From Amycolatopsis sp. QT-25 (lineage in GTDB: Bacteria; Actinomycetota; Actinomycetes; Mycobacteriales; Pseudonocardiaceae): 64,000 nucleotides of DNA. The DNA lies in contig NZ_CP120210.1 of NCBI RefSeq assembly GCF_029369745.1, positions 5,518,001 through 5,582,000 of the forward strand. Direction: 5' to 3'. The position numbers and the translations under genes were made by a program. The notes under the pieces are model-generated. The model saw only the letters and a list, made by a program, of their open reading frames with translations, ran no database searches and was not told the origin of the DNA. Shown here in pieces: positions 42,065 to 50,083 of the stretch (its first letter is position 1; each line of letters begins with the position of its first letter).

Positions 42065-42793
42065 GTGAAGTGCGAGACCTGCCGCGAGGCCCTGTCGGCC
42101 CGGCTCGACGGCGAAACCGAACCCACCCCGCCCGAGGTGGCGGACCGGCACGTGGCGGGCTGCGCCGCCTGCCGGTCGTGGCTCTCGCGCGCCGAGCGGC
42201 TGCACCGCACGATGCTGCTGCGGCCCGCTCCGCCGGTCCCGGACCTCACCGCCGTCATCCTCGAACGCACCCCCGCCCCGCCGGACGACGGCTGGGCGGC
42301 GAGGATCGCGCTCGCCATGGTCGCGATCGCCCAGCTCGGTCTCGCCTTCGCCCAGCTCCTGGGCGTCGACGACCACGGCGCGGGACACGGCACGGAATCC
42401 CTGGTGGGCCACCTTTCCCACGAGAGCAGCGCGTGGAACCTCGCCGTCGGCGTCGGACTCGGCTGGGCGGCCGTCCGCACGAAGGCGGCGGCCGGGCAAC
42501 TGCCGGCGCTGACCGGTTTCGTCGCGCTCCTCCTGGCGTTGTCGGCGGGCGACCTCGTCACCGGACAGGTCACCGCCGGCCGCGTGCTCACCCACGGGCT
42601 GGTGGTCGCCGGAGTGCTTCTGCTCTACGTGGTGAACCGCCGGCACCGTCTGCGCGACCGCCCCAGCCCCGCGACGGCGGCCGACACCCCGGGTTCCCAC
42701 CTCGCGGAAACGGACCACCGGACCGGCGAGGCCCCCGAACGACCCCGCCAGCACAGGGGATTCCGGCGCCCCGCGAGCCGCCACGTGGCGTGA
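42065..42793 (+). CDS. zf-HC2 anti-sigma factor with multi-helix membrane domain
   Basis: 242 residues from GTG 42065. The N-terminus MKCETCREALSARLDGE...DRHVAGCAACRSWL has the H-x3-C-x2-C zinc-binding anti-sigma motif plus an extra CxxC. Then come about four hydrophobic helices (IALAMVAIAQLGLAFAQLLG near 82, WNLAVGVGLGWAAV near 125, LTGFVALLLALSAGDLV near 148, GLVVAGVLLLYVV near 180). The loop between the first two is His-rich (DDHGAGHGTES, GHLSHES) and should lie outside the cell, so metal sensing is possible. It probably restrains the divergent ECF sigma factor. Confidence 0.83.
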   Translation: MKCETCREALSARLDGETEPTPPEVADRHVAGCAACRSWLSRAERLHRTMLLRPAPPVPDLTAVILERTPAPPDDGWAARIALAMVAIAQLGLAFAQLLGVDDHGAGHGTESLVGHLSHESSAWNLAVGVGLGWAAVRTKAAAGQLPALTGFVALLLALSAGDLVTGQVTAGRVLTHGLVVAGVLLLYVVNRRHRLRDRPSPATAADTPGSHLAETDHRTGEAPERPRQHRGFRRPASRHVA

Positions 42794-43001
42794 ACCTTCT
42801 GGTCTAGACCATTACCGGTCACGGGGAGCGCCTGTTCGGGCACCGGGTGAATCACCGGCTTTTCGCGCGCGGCGTGCGCGATTCGCGGCGCGGACCCGTT
42901 TATCGTCTCCGGGAACCACCGAATGTAAACCTTCTTGCCCATCTCGGGCCGGATCCGGATAACTTTGGTGGAACACCTTGGTCCGACAGGAGGCGAAGCT
43001 C

Positions 43002-44204
43002 GTGGTTGGCGCAGAAAGTCCGCCCGTCGGCACCCCCGCCGGGATGCGGAAGATCAATCAGCGCGCCGTGCTGGATCTCCTGCGCCGCAGCGGCCCGGCG
43101 ACGCGGCCCCAGGTCGCCAAGGACACCGGTCTGTCGAAACCCACGGTGAGCCAAGCGTTACTGGCGCTCGAAGCGGCCGGTCTCGCCAGGGCGACCGGGC
43201 ACACCTCGACCGGCACCGGCCGATCCGCGGTCCTCTACGAAGCGGATCCCACGGCCGGGTACGTCCTGGGTGTCGACATCGGACGCGAGCATCTCCGCGT
43301 CGCCGTCTCGGACCTCGGCCACACCGTGATCGCCCGCCGTGACGAGCGGAATTCCTCTCGTTCGGGCACCGCGCTCGTCAGCGCGGTGGGCGCCCTCGCG
43401 GCGGCGACGGTGCGCGAGGCGGGGCTCAGCCAGACCGACATCGTCGTGCGGGTCCTCGGTTCACCCGGTGTCGCGGATCCGGGGAAACGCTGCTTCCGGC
43501 ACGCGCCGAACCTGCCCGGCTGGGGCAAGGCCGGTCTCCTCGACGAACTCGAGGGCGTGCTCGGCCCGGATCTCATGGTCGAGAACGACGCGAACCTCAC
43601 CGCCGTCGGCGAATGGGAACGCGGTGCCGCGCGCGGCGCTTCCGTGTTCGGCTGCATCACCATCGGCACCGGCGTCGGCATGGGTGTGATGGTGAACGGC
43701 CAGGTCTTCCGCGGCGCGACGGGCGCGGCGGGCGAAATCGGCTACCTGCCCTACGGCCAATCGCACGCGCCGGGCGAGGGCGAGGACGCCCCGCCGGTCC
43801 GGGGCCACCTCGAAGAGGCGACGGCGGCACAGTCCGTCGTCCGCGGTGCACGCGAACTCGGCCTCGGCACGGCGAAATCGGCTCGTGAGGTCTTCCGGCT
43901 CGCCCGCGACGGCGACGAACTCGCCCTGCGCGCCGTCGAGGCGGAGGCGGACAGGCTCGCGTACACCGTGGCGTCGGTGGCGGCGGTGATCGACCCCGAA
44001 CTGATCGTGCTCGGCGGCGGGATCGGGACCGCGGCGGACCTGCTGCTCGACCCGATCGACCGCGCGCTGCGCTCGTTCACCCCCCTCGTCCCGGCGGTCG
44101 TCCAGGGCGAACTGGGCGACGACGGAGTGCTGACCGGCGCGATCAGCGTCGGCTTGCGTGCCGCGGAGGGCCTGGTCTTCGAACGCAAGGTCGGCGCGGC
44201 CTAG
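43002..44204 (+). CDS. ROK-family transcriptional regulator
   Basis: 400 residues from GTG 43002 (AGGAGG 8 bases upstream). N-terminal winged helix (about 15-75): INQRAVLDLLRRSGPATRPQVAKDTGLSKPTVSQALLALEAAGLA. The ROK sugar-kinase-like fold follows, with VLGVDIGREHLRVAVSDLG (phosphate 1), ENDANLTAVGEWERGAARG and ITIGTGVGMGVMVNGQVFRG, and GGGIGTAADLLL. The CxCGxxGCxE zinc motif is absent, as in several actinobacterial ROK regulators. Such proteins sense sugars; the downstream beta-phosphoglucomutase/GH65 pair is a plausible target 190 bases away. Confidence 0.92.
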   Translation: MVGAESPPVGTPAGMRKINQRAVLDLLRRSGPATRPQVAKDTGLSKPTVSQALLALEAAGLARATGHTSTGTGRSAVLYEADPTAGYVLGVDIGREHLRVAVSDLGHTVIARRDERNSSRSGTALVSAVGALAAATVREAGLSQTDIVVRVLGSPGVADPGKRCFRHAPNLPGWGKAGLLDELEGVLGPDLMVENDANLTAVGEWERGAARGASVFGCITIGTGVGMGVMVNGQVFRGATGAAGEIGYLPYGQSHAPGEGEDAPPVRGHLEEATAAQSVVRGARELGLGTAKSAREVFRLARDGDELALRAVEAEADRLAYTVASVAAVIDPELIVLGGGIGTAADLLLDPIDRALRSFTPLVPAVVQGELGDDGVLTGAISVGLRAAEGLVFERKVGAA

Positions 44205-44391
44205 GGTTCCGCGCCGGCTCGCACTTCGTGAGCGTGTCGTGGTCGAAGCACAAGCTCGAAGGAGCCTTGCTGGTCAGCCGCGTCCGCCGGTCCCCGAACC
44301 GCCGGATCGCGCAGCGCGGCATGTCGCACGTGGTCCGTGCCACCTGCAGAAGCCGAGCGAGCACCGGCGAGCGCGGGTAGCGTTCGGAGGC

Positions 44392-45126
44392 ATGATCGGT
44401 CTGCCCGACTCCATCACGGCCTGCCTCTTCGACCTCGACGGCGTGCTGACCGGCACCGCGGCCCAGCACCGCGCAGCGTGGAAACGCACGTTCGACGAAT
44501 TCCTGCGCGCCCGCGACGGTGCCGCGTTCTCTCCGTTCACCGACATCGACTACGCGACCTACGTCGACGGAAGGCCGCGGGCCGACGGCGTCCGCACCTT
44601 CCTCACCTCGCGCGGGATCGAGCTGCCCGAGGGGAACCCACAAGACGACATCGGCGCCGCCACCGTCAACGGCGTCGCGAACCGCAAGAACGAGCTGGTC
44701 CTGAAAATCATCGGCGAAGAGGGCGTCACTCCGTATCCGGGCTCCGTCCGGTATCTGGAGGCGGCGAAGGCGGCCGGACTGCGCATCGGCGTCGTCACCT
44801 CGTCGGCCAACGGTGCGAAGGTGCTCGACGCCGCCGACCTGACGAAGTTCGTCGAAGCGCGGATCGACGGGATCGTGATCACCGAAAGGAACCTGCGTGG
44901 CAAACCCGCCCCCGATTCGTTCCTCGCCGGCGCCGAAGCGTTCGGTGTCGCCCCGGAGGACGCGGCCGTCTTCGAGGACGCCCTCGCCGGGGTGCAGGCG
45001 GGCAAGGCAGGCGGTTTCGGTTACGTGGTCGGGGTGAACCGCGCCCAGCAGGCGGGCGAACTGCTCGCGCACGGTGCCGACGTCGTGGTGGACGACCTCG
45101 CCGAACTCCTGGAGGGCCGCAAGTGA
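44392..45126 (+). CDS. Beta-phosphoglucomutase-family HAD hydrolase
   Basis: 244 residues from ATG 44392 (GGAGG only one base away, so translation may be leaderless from TAGCGT at 44378). HAD motif I FDLDGVLTGTAAQH, motif II VVTSSANGAKVLD, motif III/IV GKPAPDSFLAGAEAFGVAPEDAAVFEDALAGVQAGKAG, complete. In M. tuberculosis the homologous pair is Rv3400-Rv3401, a beta-phosphoglucomutase next to a GH65 phosphorylase. The enzyme converts beta-glucose-1-phosphate to glucose-6-phosphate. It overlaps the GH65 gene by 4 bases. Confidence 0.92.
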   Translation: MIGLPDSITACLFDLDGVLTGTAAQHRAAWKRTFDEFLRARDGAAFSPFTDIDYATYVDGRPRADGVRTFLTSRGIELPEGNPQDDIGAATVNGVANRKNELVLKIIGEEGVTPYPGSVRYLEAAKAAGLRIGVVTSSANGAKVLDAADLTKFVEARIDGIVITERNLRGKPAPDSFLAGAEAFGVAPEDAAVFEDALAGVQAGKAGGFGYVVGVNRAQQAGELLAHGADVVVDDLAELLEGRK

Positions 45127-47483
45127 CCGAATCGCTTTCCCACGGCTACGAGGTCTCGCCCTGGGAGCTGCGCTGGCACGGGATGGACGTCGACGCGTTG
45201 CAGCGCACCGAATCGGCGTTCGCGGTGTCCAACGGGCACATCGGCCTGCGCGGGACACTGGAGGAAGCGGAACCACGCGGCCTGCCGGGCACCTATCTGA
45301 ACGGTTTCTACGAGCAGCACGACCTTCCCTACGCGGAAACCGGCTACGGCTACCCCGAAGAAGGGCAGACCGTCGTCAACGTGACCGACGGCAAGATCAT
45401 CCGGTTGCTGGTCGAGGACGAACCGCTCGACATGCGTTACGGCCAGGCGACCGAGCACGAACGCGTGCTCGACTTCCGGAAGGGCACCGTCGCGCGCGAC
45501 ACCGTCTGGGCGTCGCCGACCGGCCGCCGGGTGCGGGTGAAGACCGAACGCCTGGTCTCCTTCACCCAGCGTGCCGTCGCCGCGATCCGGTACGAGGTCG
45601 AACCGCTCGACGACGAGCTCCAGCTGGTGGCGCAGTCGGATCTGCTGGCGAACGAACCGATCGAGTCCGACACGCGAGATCCGCGGGTCGCGGCCGCGCT
45701 GGAGTCGCCGCTGATCGGCGAGTACCACCACGCGGAGGGCTATCACGCGGTACTGGTGCACCAGACCCGGAAATCCGGGTTGCGGATGGCCGCCGCGATG
45801 GATCACAAGATCGACGTCTCCGACGGGGTACGCACGCATATCGAGGTCGAAGAGGATCTGGCGCGGCTCACCATCGCGGTCGACGTGCCCAAGGGCGGAC
45901 GGCTGCGGATCACGAAGTTCCTCGCCTACGGCTGGTCCGCACAGCGTTCGGTGCCCGCGGTACGCGCCCAGGTCGAGGCCGCGCTGGCCGGGGCCCGGCA
46001 GACCGGCTGGAAGGGGCTGCTCGCCGAACAGAAGGCGTTCCTCGACGACTTCTGGGAAACCTCGGACATCGAGATCGACGGCGACCCGGAACTCCAGCAG
46101 GCCGTCCGGTTCGCGCTCTTCCATCTCCTGCAGGCCGGCGCCCGCGGCGAGACGAGGGCCCTGGCAGGCAAGGGATTGACCGGCCCCGGCTACGACGGGC
46201 ACGCCTTTTGGGACACCGAAACCTTCGTCCTGCCCGTCCTCACCTACAGCATCCCGGACGCCGCCCGCGACGCGTTGCGCTGGCGTCACTCCACTTTGGA
46301 CAAGGCCAGGGAACGGGCCGCGCAGCTGGGTTTGCGCGGCGCGGCGTTCCCTTGGCGGTCCATCAACGGCGCCGAGTGTTCGGCGTACTGGCCGGCGGGC
46401 ACCGCGGCGTTCCACGTCAGCGCGGACATCTCGGACGCCGTCGTGCGGTATCTCAACGCCACCGGCGACGACGAGTTCATGCGGACCTGCGGCGCGGAAC
46501 TGCTCTTGGAGACCGCGCGGTTGTGGTTGTCACTGGGGCACTTCGACCGGCAGGGCCGGTTCCGGATCGACGGTGTCACCGGCCCGGACGAGTATTCGGC
46601 GGTGGCGGACAACAACGTCTACACGAACCTGATGGCGCGCCGGAACCTGTGCTACGCCGCCGACATCGTCGGCCGGCACGACGACGTCGCCCGGCGGTTC
46701 GACGTCAGCGAGGAAGAGGTCGCGTCATGGCGCGAGGCGGCCGACGCGATGCTGGTGCCCTACGACGAGGACCTCGGCGTCCATCCCCAGTCCGAAGGGT
46801 TCCTGGAGCACGACGAGTGGGATTTCGAAGCCACGAACCAGGACTTCTATCCACTGTTGCTGCACTTCCCGTATTTCGACCTGTACCGCAAGCAGGTCGT
46901 CAAACAGGCTGACCTGGTGCTCGCGCTGCACCTGTGCGGGGATTCCTTCACCCCGGAGGAGAAGGCGCGCGACTTCGCCTACTACGAGGCCCGGACGGTG
47001 CGGGATTCCTCGCTGTCCGCGGGGACACAGGCCGTGGTGGCCGCCGAGGTCGGGCACCTGGAACTGGCTTACGACTACCTCGCCGAGGCGGCGCTCACCG
47101 ACCTGCACGACGTGCACAACAACGTCCGCAACGGGCTGCACCTGGCCTCCCTGGCCGGTGCGTGGCAGGGCACCGTCGCCGGGTTCGGCGGACTGCGCGA
47201 CTACGGCGGACGGCTGACCTTCGCGCCGCGGCTTCCGCCGCAGCTCCGGCGGATCGCGTTCCGGTTGACCTTCCGCGGTACCCGGTTCCAGGTCGAGATC
47301 GACGGCGAGGGCGCGACGTACCACGTGATCACCGGGGAGCCGCTGGAACTGGCGCACCACGGCGAGACGTTCACGGTGACCACCGAGCCGGTGCGGCTGC
47401 CGATCCCGGTGGTCGATCCCGGTCCGGCGCCGGTGCAGCCCGCGGGCCGCGCTCCGGCGCGGAGGCGGCCCAAGGCGGGGTGA
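45123..47483 (+). CDS. Glycoside hydrolase family 65 disaccharide phosphorylase
   Basis: 786 residues. N-terminal beta-sandwich (start YEVSPWELRWHGMDVDALQRTESAFAVSNGHIGLRG) followed by an (alpha/alpha)6 barrel with GHAFWDTETFVLPVLTYSIPDAARDALRWRHSTLDKAR and the catalytic acid in VTGPDEYSAVADNNVYTN (Glu at about 490). The phosphate-binding region SLSAGTQAVVAAEVGHLELAYDYL is present. GH65 phosphorylases split maltose, trehalose or kojibiose-type disaccharides into glucose and beta-glucose-1-phosphate. The preceding gene supplies the mutase for that product. The disaccharide used cannot be read. A 27-bp-armed hairpin follows the stop. Confidence 0.93.
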   Translation: MTESLSHGYEVSPWELRWHGMDVDALQRTESAFAVSNGHIGLRGTLEEAEPRGLPGTYLNGFYEQHDLPYAETGYGYPEEGQTVVNVTDGKIIRLLVEDEPLDMRYGQATEHERVLDFRKGTVARDTVWASPTGRRVRVKTERLVSFTQRAVAAIRYEVEPLDDELQLVAQSDLLANEPIESDTRDPRVAAALESPLIGEYHHAEGYHAVLVHQTRKSGLRMAAAMDHKIDVSDGVRTHIEVEEDLARLTIAVDVPKGGRLRITKFLAYGWSAQRSVPAVRAQVEAALAGARQTGWKGLLAEQKAFLDDFWETSDIEIDGDPELQQAVRFALFHLLQAGARGETRALAGKGLTGPGYDGHAFWDTETFVLPVLTYSIPDAARDALRWRHSTLDKARERAAQLGLRGAAFPWRSINGAECSAYWPAGTAAFHVSADISDAVVRYLNATGDDEFMRTCGAELLLETARLWLSLGHFDRQGRFRIDGVTGPDEYSAVADNNVYTNLMARRNLCYAADIVGRHDDVARRFDVSEEEVASWREAADAMLVPYDEDLGVHPQSEGFLEHDEWDFEATNQDFYPLLLHFPYFDLYRKQVVKQADLVLALHLCGDSFTPEEKARDFAYYEARTVRDSSLSAGTQAVVAAEVGHLELAYDYLAEAALTDLHDVHNNVRNGLHLASLAGAWQGTVAGFGGLRDYGGRLTFAPRLPPQLRRIAFRLTFRGTRFQVEIDGEGATYHVITGEPLELAHHGETFTVTTEPVRLPIPVVDPGPAPVQPAGRAPARRRPKAG

Positions 47484-47508
47484 CCGGTCCGCTCAACCCT
47501 GCCACGAC

Positions 47509-47563
47509 TGCGATGAAGGGGCCTTTCCTCGCAAAATTTGCGAGGAAAGGCCCCTTCATCGCA
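47509..47563. terminator. Near-perfect 55-base hairpin, family GAAAGGCCCCTTCAT (copy 1)
   Basis: Twenty-seven base pairs around a single central base (47536), the longest perfect palindrome in the window. The outer part is TGCGATGAAGGGGCCTTTCC and its complement; the centre is GCAAAATTTGC. It lies between GH65 and the convergent small gene. Its GATGAAGGGGCCTTTC core recurs at 63.3 kb. Confidence 0.7.
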
Positions 47564-47577
47564 CGCGCGGCGACGGC

Positions 47578-47757
47578 TCAATCCGGGGGTTCGACGGGCA
47601 CCTCTCCGCTGCCCGGCACGCCGTCGACCTCTTTCGTGCCGTGCGGGCCGACGTCACGGTTGGGCGTGCTCGGCACGTCGGTCTTCGGCTGGACCCCGCG
47701 GATGCCGTCGAGGTCTTCTTCGTCGTCCTGCCCGAAGTTCTTCTTGCTTTCCTTCAT
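47578..47757 (-). CDS. Small acidic hypothetical protein
   Basis: 59 residues from ATG 47757 (GGAA 3 bases upstream). Composition: acidic/polar, Pro- and Gly-rich, with KNFGQDDEEDLDGIRGVQPK and GVPGSGEVPVEPPD. No signal peptide or hydrophobic stretch; probably disordered. I do not recognise the family. It sits between a hairpin and the ppx gene on the same strand. Confidence 0.55.
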   Translation of the reverse strand: MKESKKNFGQDDEEDLDGIRGVQPKTDVPSTPNRDVGPHGTKEVDGVPGSGEVPVEPPD

Positions 47758-47796
47758 ACTTCCGGAGTACCCGCTCGCGGCCGGAAACACCAGCTT

Positions 47797-48753
47797 TCAG
47801 GCGGCTTTCGCCGATTTGCCCTCCAGCGTGTCGAGCATGCCGAGCAACAGTCCGTCCCTGGTGGACCACGGGCAGATGGCGACCTGGCCACCGGAAAGGG
47901 TCAGCAGTGCCTCGGCGACGATCGCGCCCGCGAGCGCCTGATGCGAGCGCTGCCGCGAGATGCCCGGCAGTTCCGCGCGGCGTTTCGCGGGGAGTTTCGC
48001 CAGCCTCGGAATCCACGCGCGGAGGTCGTCGAGGTGCAGCTCACGGGCACGGGACGGCCGATCACCGGCGAGCCGGGCGAGTTGCCGCAGCACCTTGGAA
48101 CAGCCGACGGCGCGGTGGTCGCGGATCTGCGGCAGGACATCCTGCATCGCGTCGCGGACCTCGTCGAGCACGTGCTCCCGCATCGCCCGCACGACCTTGG
48201 GCGACGGGCACTCGGTGGCGAACCAGTCCCGCGTCAACGAACGCGCGCCGAGCGGCAGCGAATGCGCGAACTCGGCCTCCTCGGCGCTTCCCGCGGCGAG
48301 TTCGACGGTTCCGCCGCCGATGTCGAGCACGAGCAGCCCGCCCGCCGAAGCCCCGTACCACCGGCGCGCGCCGACGTACGCCAGCTCGGCCTCACGGCGG
48401 CCGGTGAGAAAGCGCAACTCGACTCCGGTCGCCTTCGCGACGTCGCGGACGACCTGTGTCACGTTGGCCGCGTCGCGGATCGAGGAAGTGGCCAACGGGA
48501 ACACGTCCTTGACGCCGTGCTTGGCGGCCATGGTCATCCCGGCCTCGACGGCGGACGAGACCGTGTCGATGCCGCGCCGGGTCAGATTTCCGCCGTCGTC
48601 GAGTTCCCTGTCGAGCCGCAGGCGCGTCTGGTGGCTCAGCACGGGATCGAGCGGCGAACCACCCTTGGCCAGTACCACCAGCCGCGCACTGAACGAACCG
48701 ACGTCCAGGACCGCGGCGGACGGCCCCCCGATCTGCTTGCGCACGCGAGGCAC
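47797..48753 (-). CDS. ppx: Exopolyphosphatase / guanosine pentaphosphate phosphatase (Ppx/GppA)
   Basis: 318 residues from GTG 48753. ASKHA fold: first phosphate loop SAAVLDVGSFSARLVVLAKGG, second LLVLDIGGGTVELAAGSAEE, with ATSSIRDAANVTQVVRDV and LTGRREAELAYVGARRW between, all Ppx/GppA signatures. The short form (about 320 residues, without the C-terminal HD domain) is the actinobacterial Ppx2/MTB-Ppx1 type. It degrades polyphosphate or converts pppGpp to ppGpp. A strong promoter with a palindrome lies 140 bases upstream. Confidence 0.92.
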   Translation of the reverse strand: MPRVRKQIGGPSAAVLDVGSFSARLVVLAKGGSPLDPVLSHQTRLRLDRELDDGGNLTRRGIDTVSSAVEAGMTMAAKHGVKDVFPLATSSIRDAANVTQVVRDVAKATGVELRFLTGRREAELAYVGARRWYGASAGGLLVLDIGGGTVELAAGSAEEAEFAHSLPLGARSLTRDWFATECPSPKVVRAMREHVLDEVRDAMQDVLPQIRDHRAVGCSKVLRQLARLAGDRPSRARELHLDDLRAWIPRLAKLPAKRRAELPGISRQRSHQALAGAIVAEALLTLSGGQVAICPWSTRDGLLLGMLDTLEGKSAKAA

Positions 48754-48899
48754 CTCACCTTCGTCGCGACCGTAGTCCCCGAGGACTCGCTTTCCCCCCT
48801 GATAATGGCGGATTATCCCACCGTTCAGGCGTGGTTCACGTTCTCTTTCCACCGGGAGGCCGCGTTTTGACCAAGAAGGGGTGGTACCGGCGCAGGTCA

Positions 48900-48917
48900 A
48901 GTATACCGTATCGATAC
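48900..48917 (-). promoter_or_regulatory. Strong -10 element with adjacent palindrome upstream of ppx
   Basis: On the minus strand TATACT (48905-48900) is one base from the ideal -10. The palindrome GTATCGATAC (48908-48917) lies just upstream in the -35/-10 spacer, where a regulator would act. Downstream is a 140-base leader before the ppx start. Confidence 0.5.
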
Positions 48918-48963
48918 AGGTGAGAGGTTCGCCTCCCCGCGGGCCAGGCCGGGCTAGGCCGGG

Positions 48964-50004
48964 CTAGTCGGTGAGTTCGCGCAGCTTCGAAACCTGCGCC
49001 ACGCGGGCTTCGCGGCCGGGCAGCAACGGGTTGACCACCAGTGTGGTGGCACCGGCTTCCCGGAAGGCGGCCAGCCGCTCCTTGACGTAACCCTCGGGCC
49101 CGATCAGCGAGATCGCCTTGATCAGTTCCTTCGGCACCGCCGCGGCGGCTTCCTCCTTCTTGCCGTCCAGATACAGGTCCTGGATGAGCTTCGCCTCGGC
49201 CTCGTAGCCGTACCGCTGAGCGAGACTGTTGTAGAAGTTCTTGCCGCGCGCGCCCATCCCGCCGATGTAGAGCGCCAGCATGCCGCGCAGATGGTCCAGC
49301 ATCCCGTCGACGTCGTCACCGATCGCCAGCGCGGTGCCGACGAAGGTGTCCAGCTCCCCCAGCGACGGGTCTCGTTTCGCCTTGCCCTCGGCAAGGGACG
49401 TCCCCCAGACGTCGGCGGCTTTCTCGGGATGGAAGAAGATCGGCTCCCAGCCCTCGGCGAGCTCGGCCGTGAGAGCGACGTTCTTCGGGCCGATCGAGGC
49501 CAGCAGGATCGGGATCCGTTCCCGCACCGGGTGGTTGATCAGCTTGAGCGGTTTGCCCAGGCCCGTGCCCTGTTCGGGGGGCAGCGGGATCGAGTAGTGC
49601 GTGCCGGAGTGCACCACCTTCTCCCGCCGCCACACCTGACGGCAGATGTCGATGATCTCGCGCGTGCGACCGAGCGGCGCGTCGTACTTCACGCCGTGGA
49701 AACCCTCGATGACCTGCGGGCCGGACGCGCCGATGCCGAGGGTGAACCGGCCGTCGGAGACGAAGTCCAGCCCGGCGGCGGTCATCGCGGTCAGCGTCGG
49801 CGTCCGGGTGTAGATCTGGAAGATGCCGGACGCGATCTGGACCCGCTCGGTCTTCGCCGCGACGTAACCGAGCTGGCTGACCGCGTCGAACGAATAGGCC
49901 TCGGGGACGAAGACGATGTCCAGTCCGGCCTTCTCCAGCTCGACGATGTCCGCCACGCTGTCGGCGAAACCACCGGCGTAGCTGATCCCGGTCCCGATCC
50001 TCAT
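48964..50004 (-). CDS. LLM-class F420-dependent oxidoreductase
   Basis: 346 residues from ATG 50004 (GAGGAG 6 bases upstream; the ATG at 50010 sits too close). Luciferase-like TIM barrel: IGTGISYAGGFADSVADIVELEKAGLDIVFVPEAYSFDA, RTPTLTAMTAAGLDFVSDGRFTLGIGASGPQVIEGFHG and PILLASIGPKNVALTAELAEGWEP. The F420-type pattern is clear (no FMN motif). Such enzymes use reduced F420 to reduce or oxidise diverse substrates; which one is unknown. A TetR-like start element (AAGTTACTGAGCGTTCGCTCAGCGA near 50025) lies between it and the DUF885 gene. Confidence 0.9.
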   Translation of the reverse strand: MRIGTGISYAGGFADSVADIVELEKAGLDIVFVPEAYSFDAVSQLGYVAAKTERVQIASGIFQIYTRTPTLTAMTAAGLDFVSDGRFTLGIGASGPQVIEGFHGVKYDAPLGRTREIIDICRQVWRREKVVHSGTHYSIPLPPEQGTGLGKPLKLINHPVRERIPILLASIGPKNVALTAELAEGWEPIFFHPEKAADVWGTSLAEGKAKRDPSLGELDTFVGTALAIGDDVDGMLDHLRGMLALYIGGMGARGKNFYNSLAQRYGYEAEAKLIQDLYLDGKKEEAAAAVPKELIKAISLIGPEGYVKERLAAFREAGATTLVVNPLLPGREARVAQVSKLRELTD

Positions 50005-50083
50005 CCGCATCTCCTCACAAGTTACTGAGCGTTCGCTCAGCGACAGTATGCGCCGGGACGACGCGGTCCGGCTATGTGCCGGC

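Noticed and set aside
44337..45122. Upstream extension of the GH65 reading frame
   Set aside because: The part before the GTG at 45123 overlaps the beta-phosphoglucomutase gene and translates to Arg-rich sequence; GH65 similarity starts right after 45123.
50014..50042. Inverted repeat around AGTTACTGAGCGTTCGCTCAG between the LLM and DUF885 genes
   Set aside because: It resembles a TetR-type operator (CTGAGCGTTCGCTCAG), but both genes are on the same strand and no TetR gene is adjacent, so I note it only in the LLM entry.
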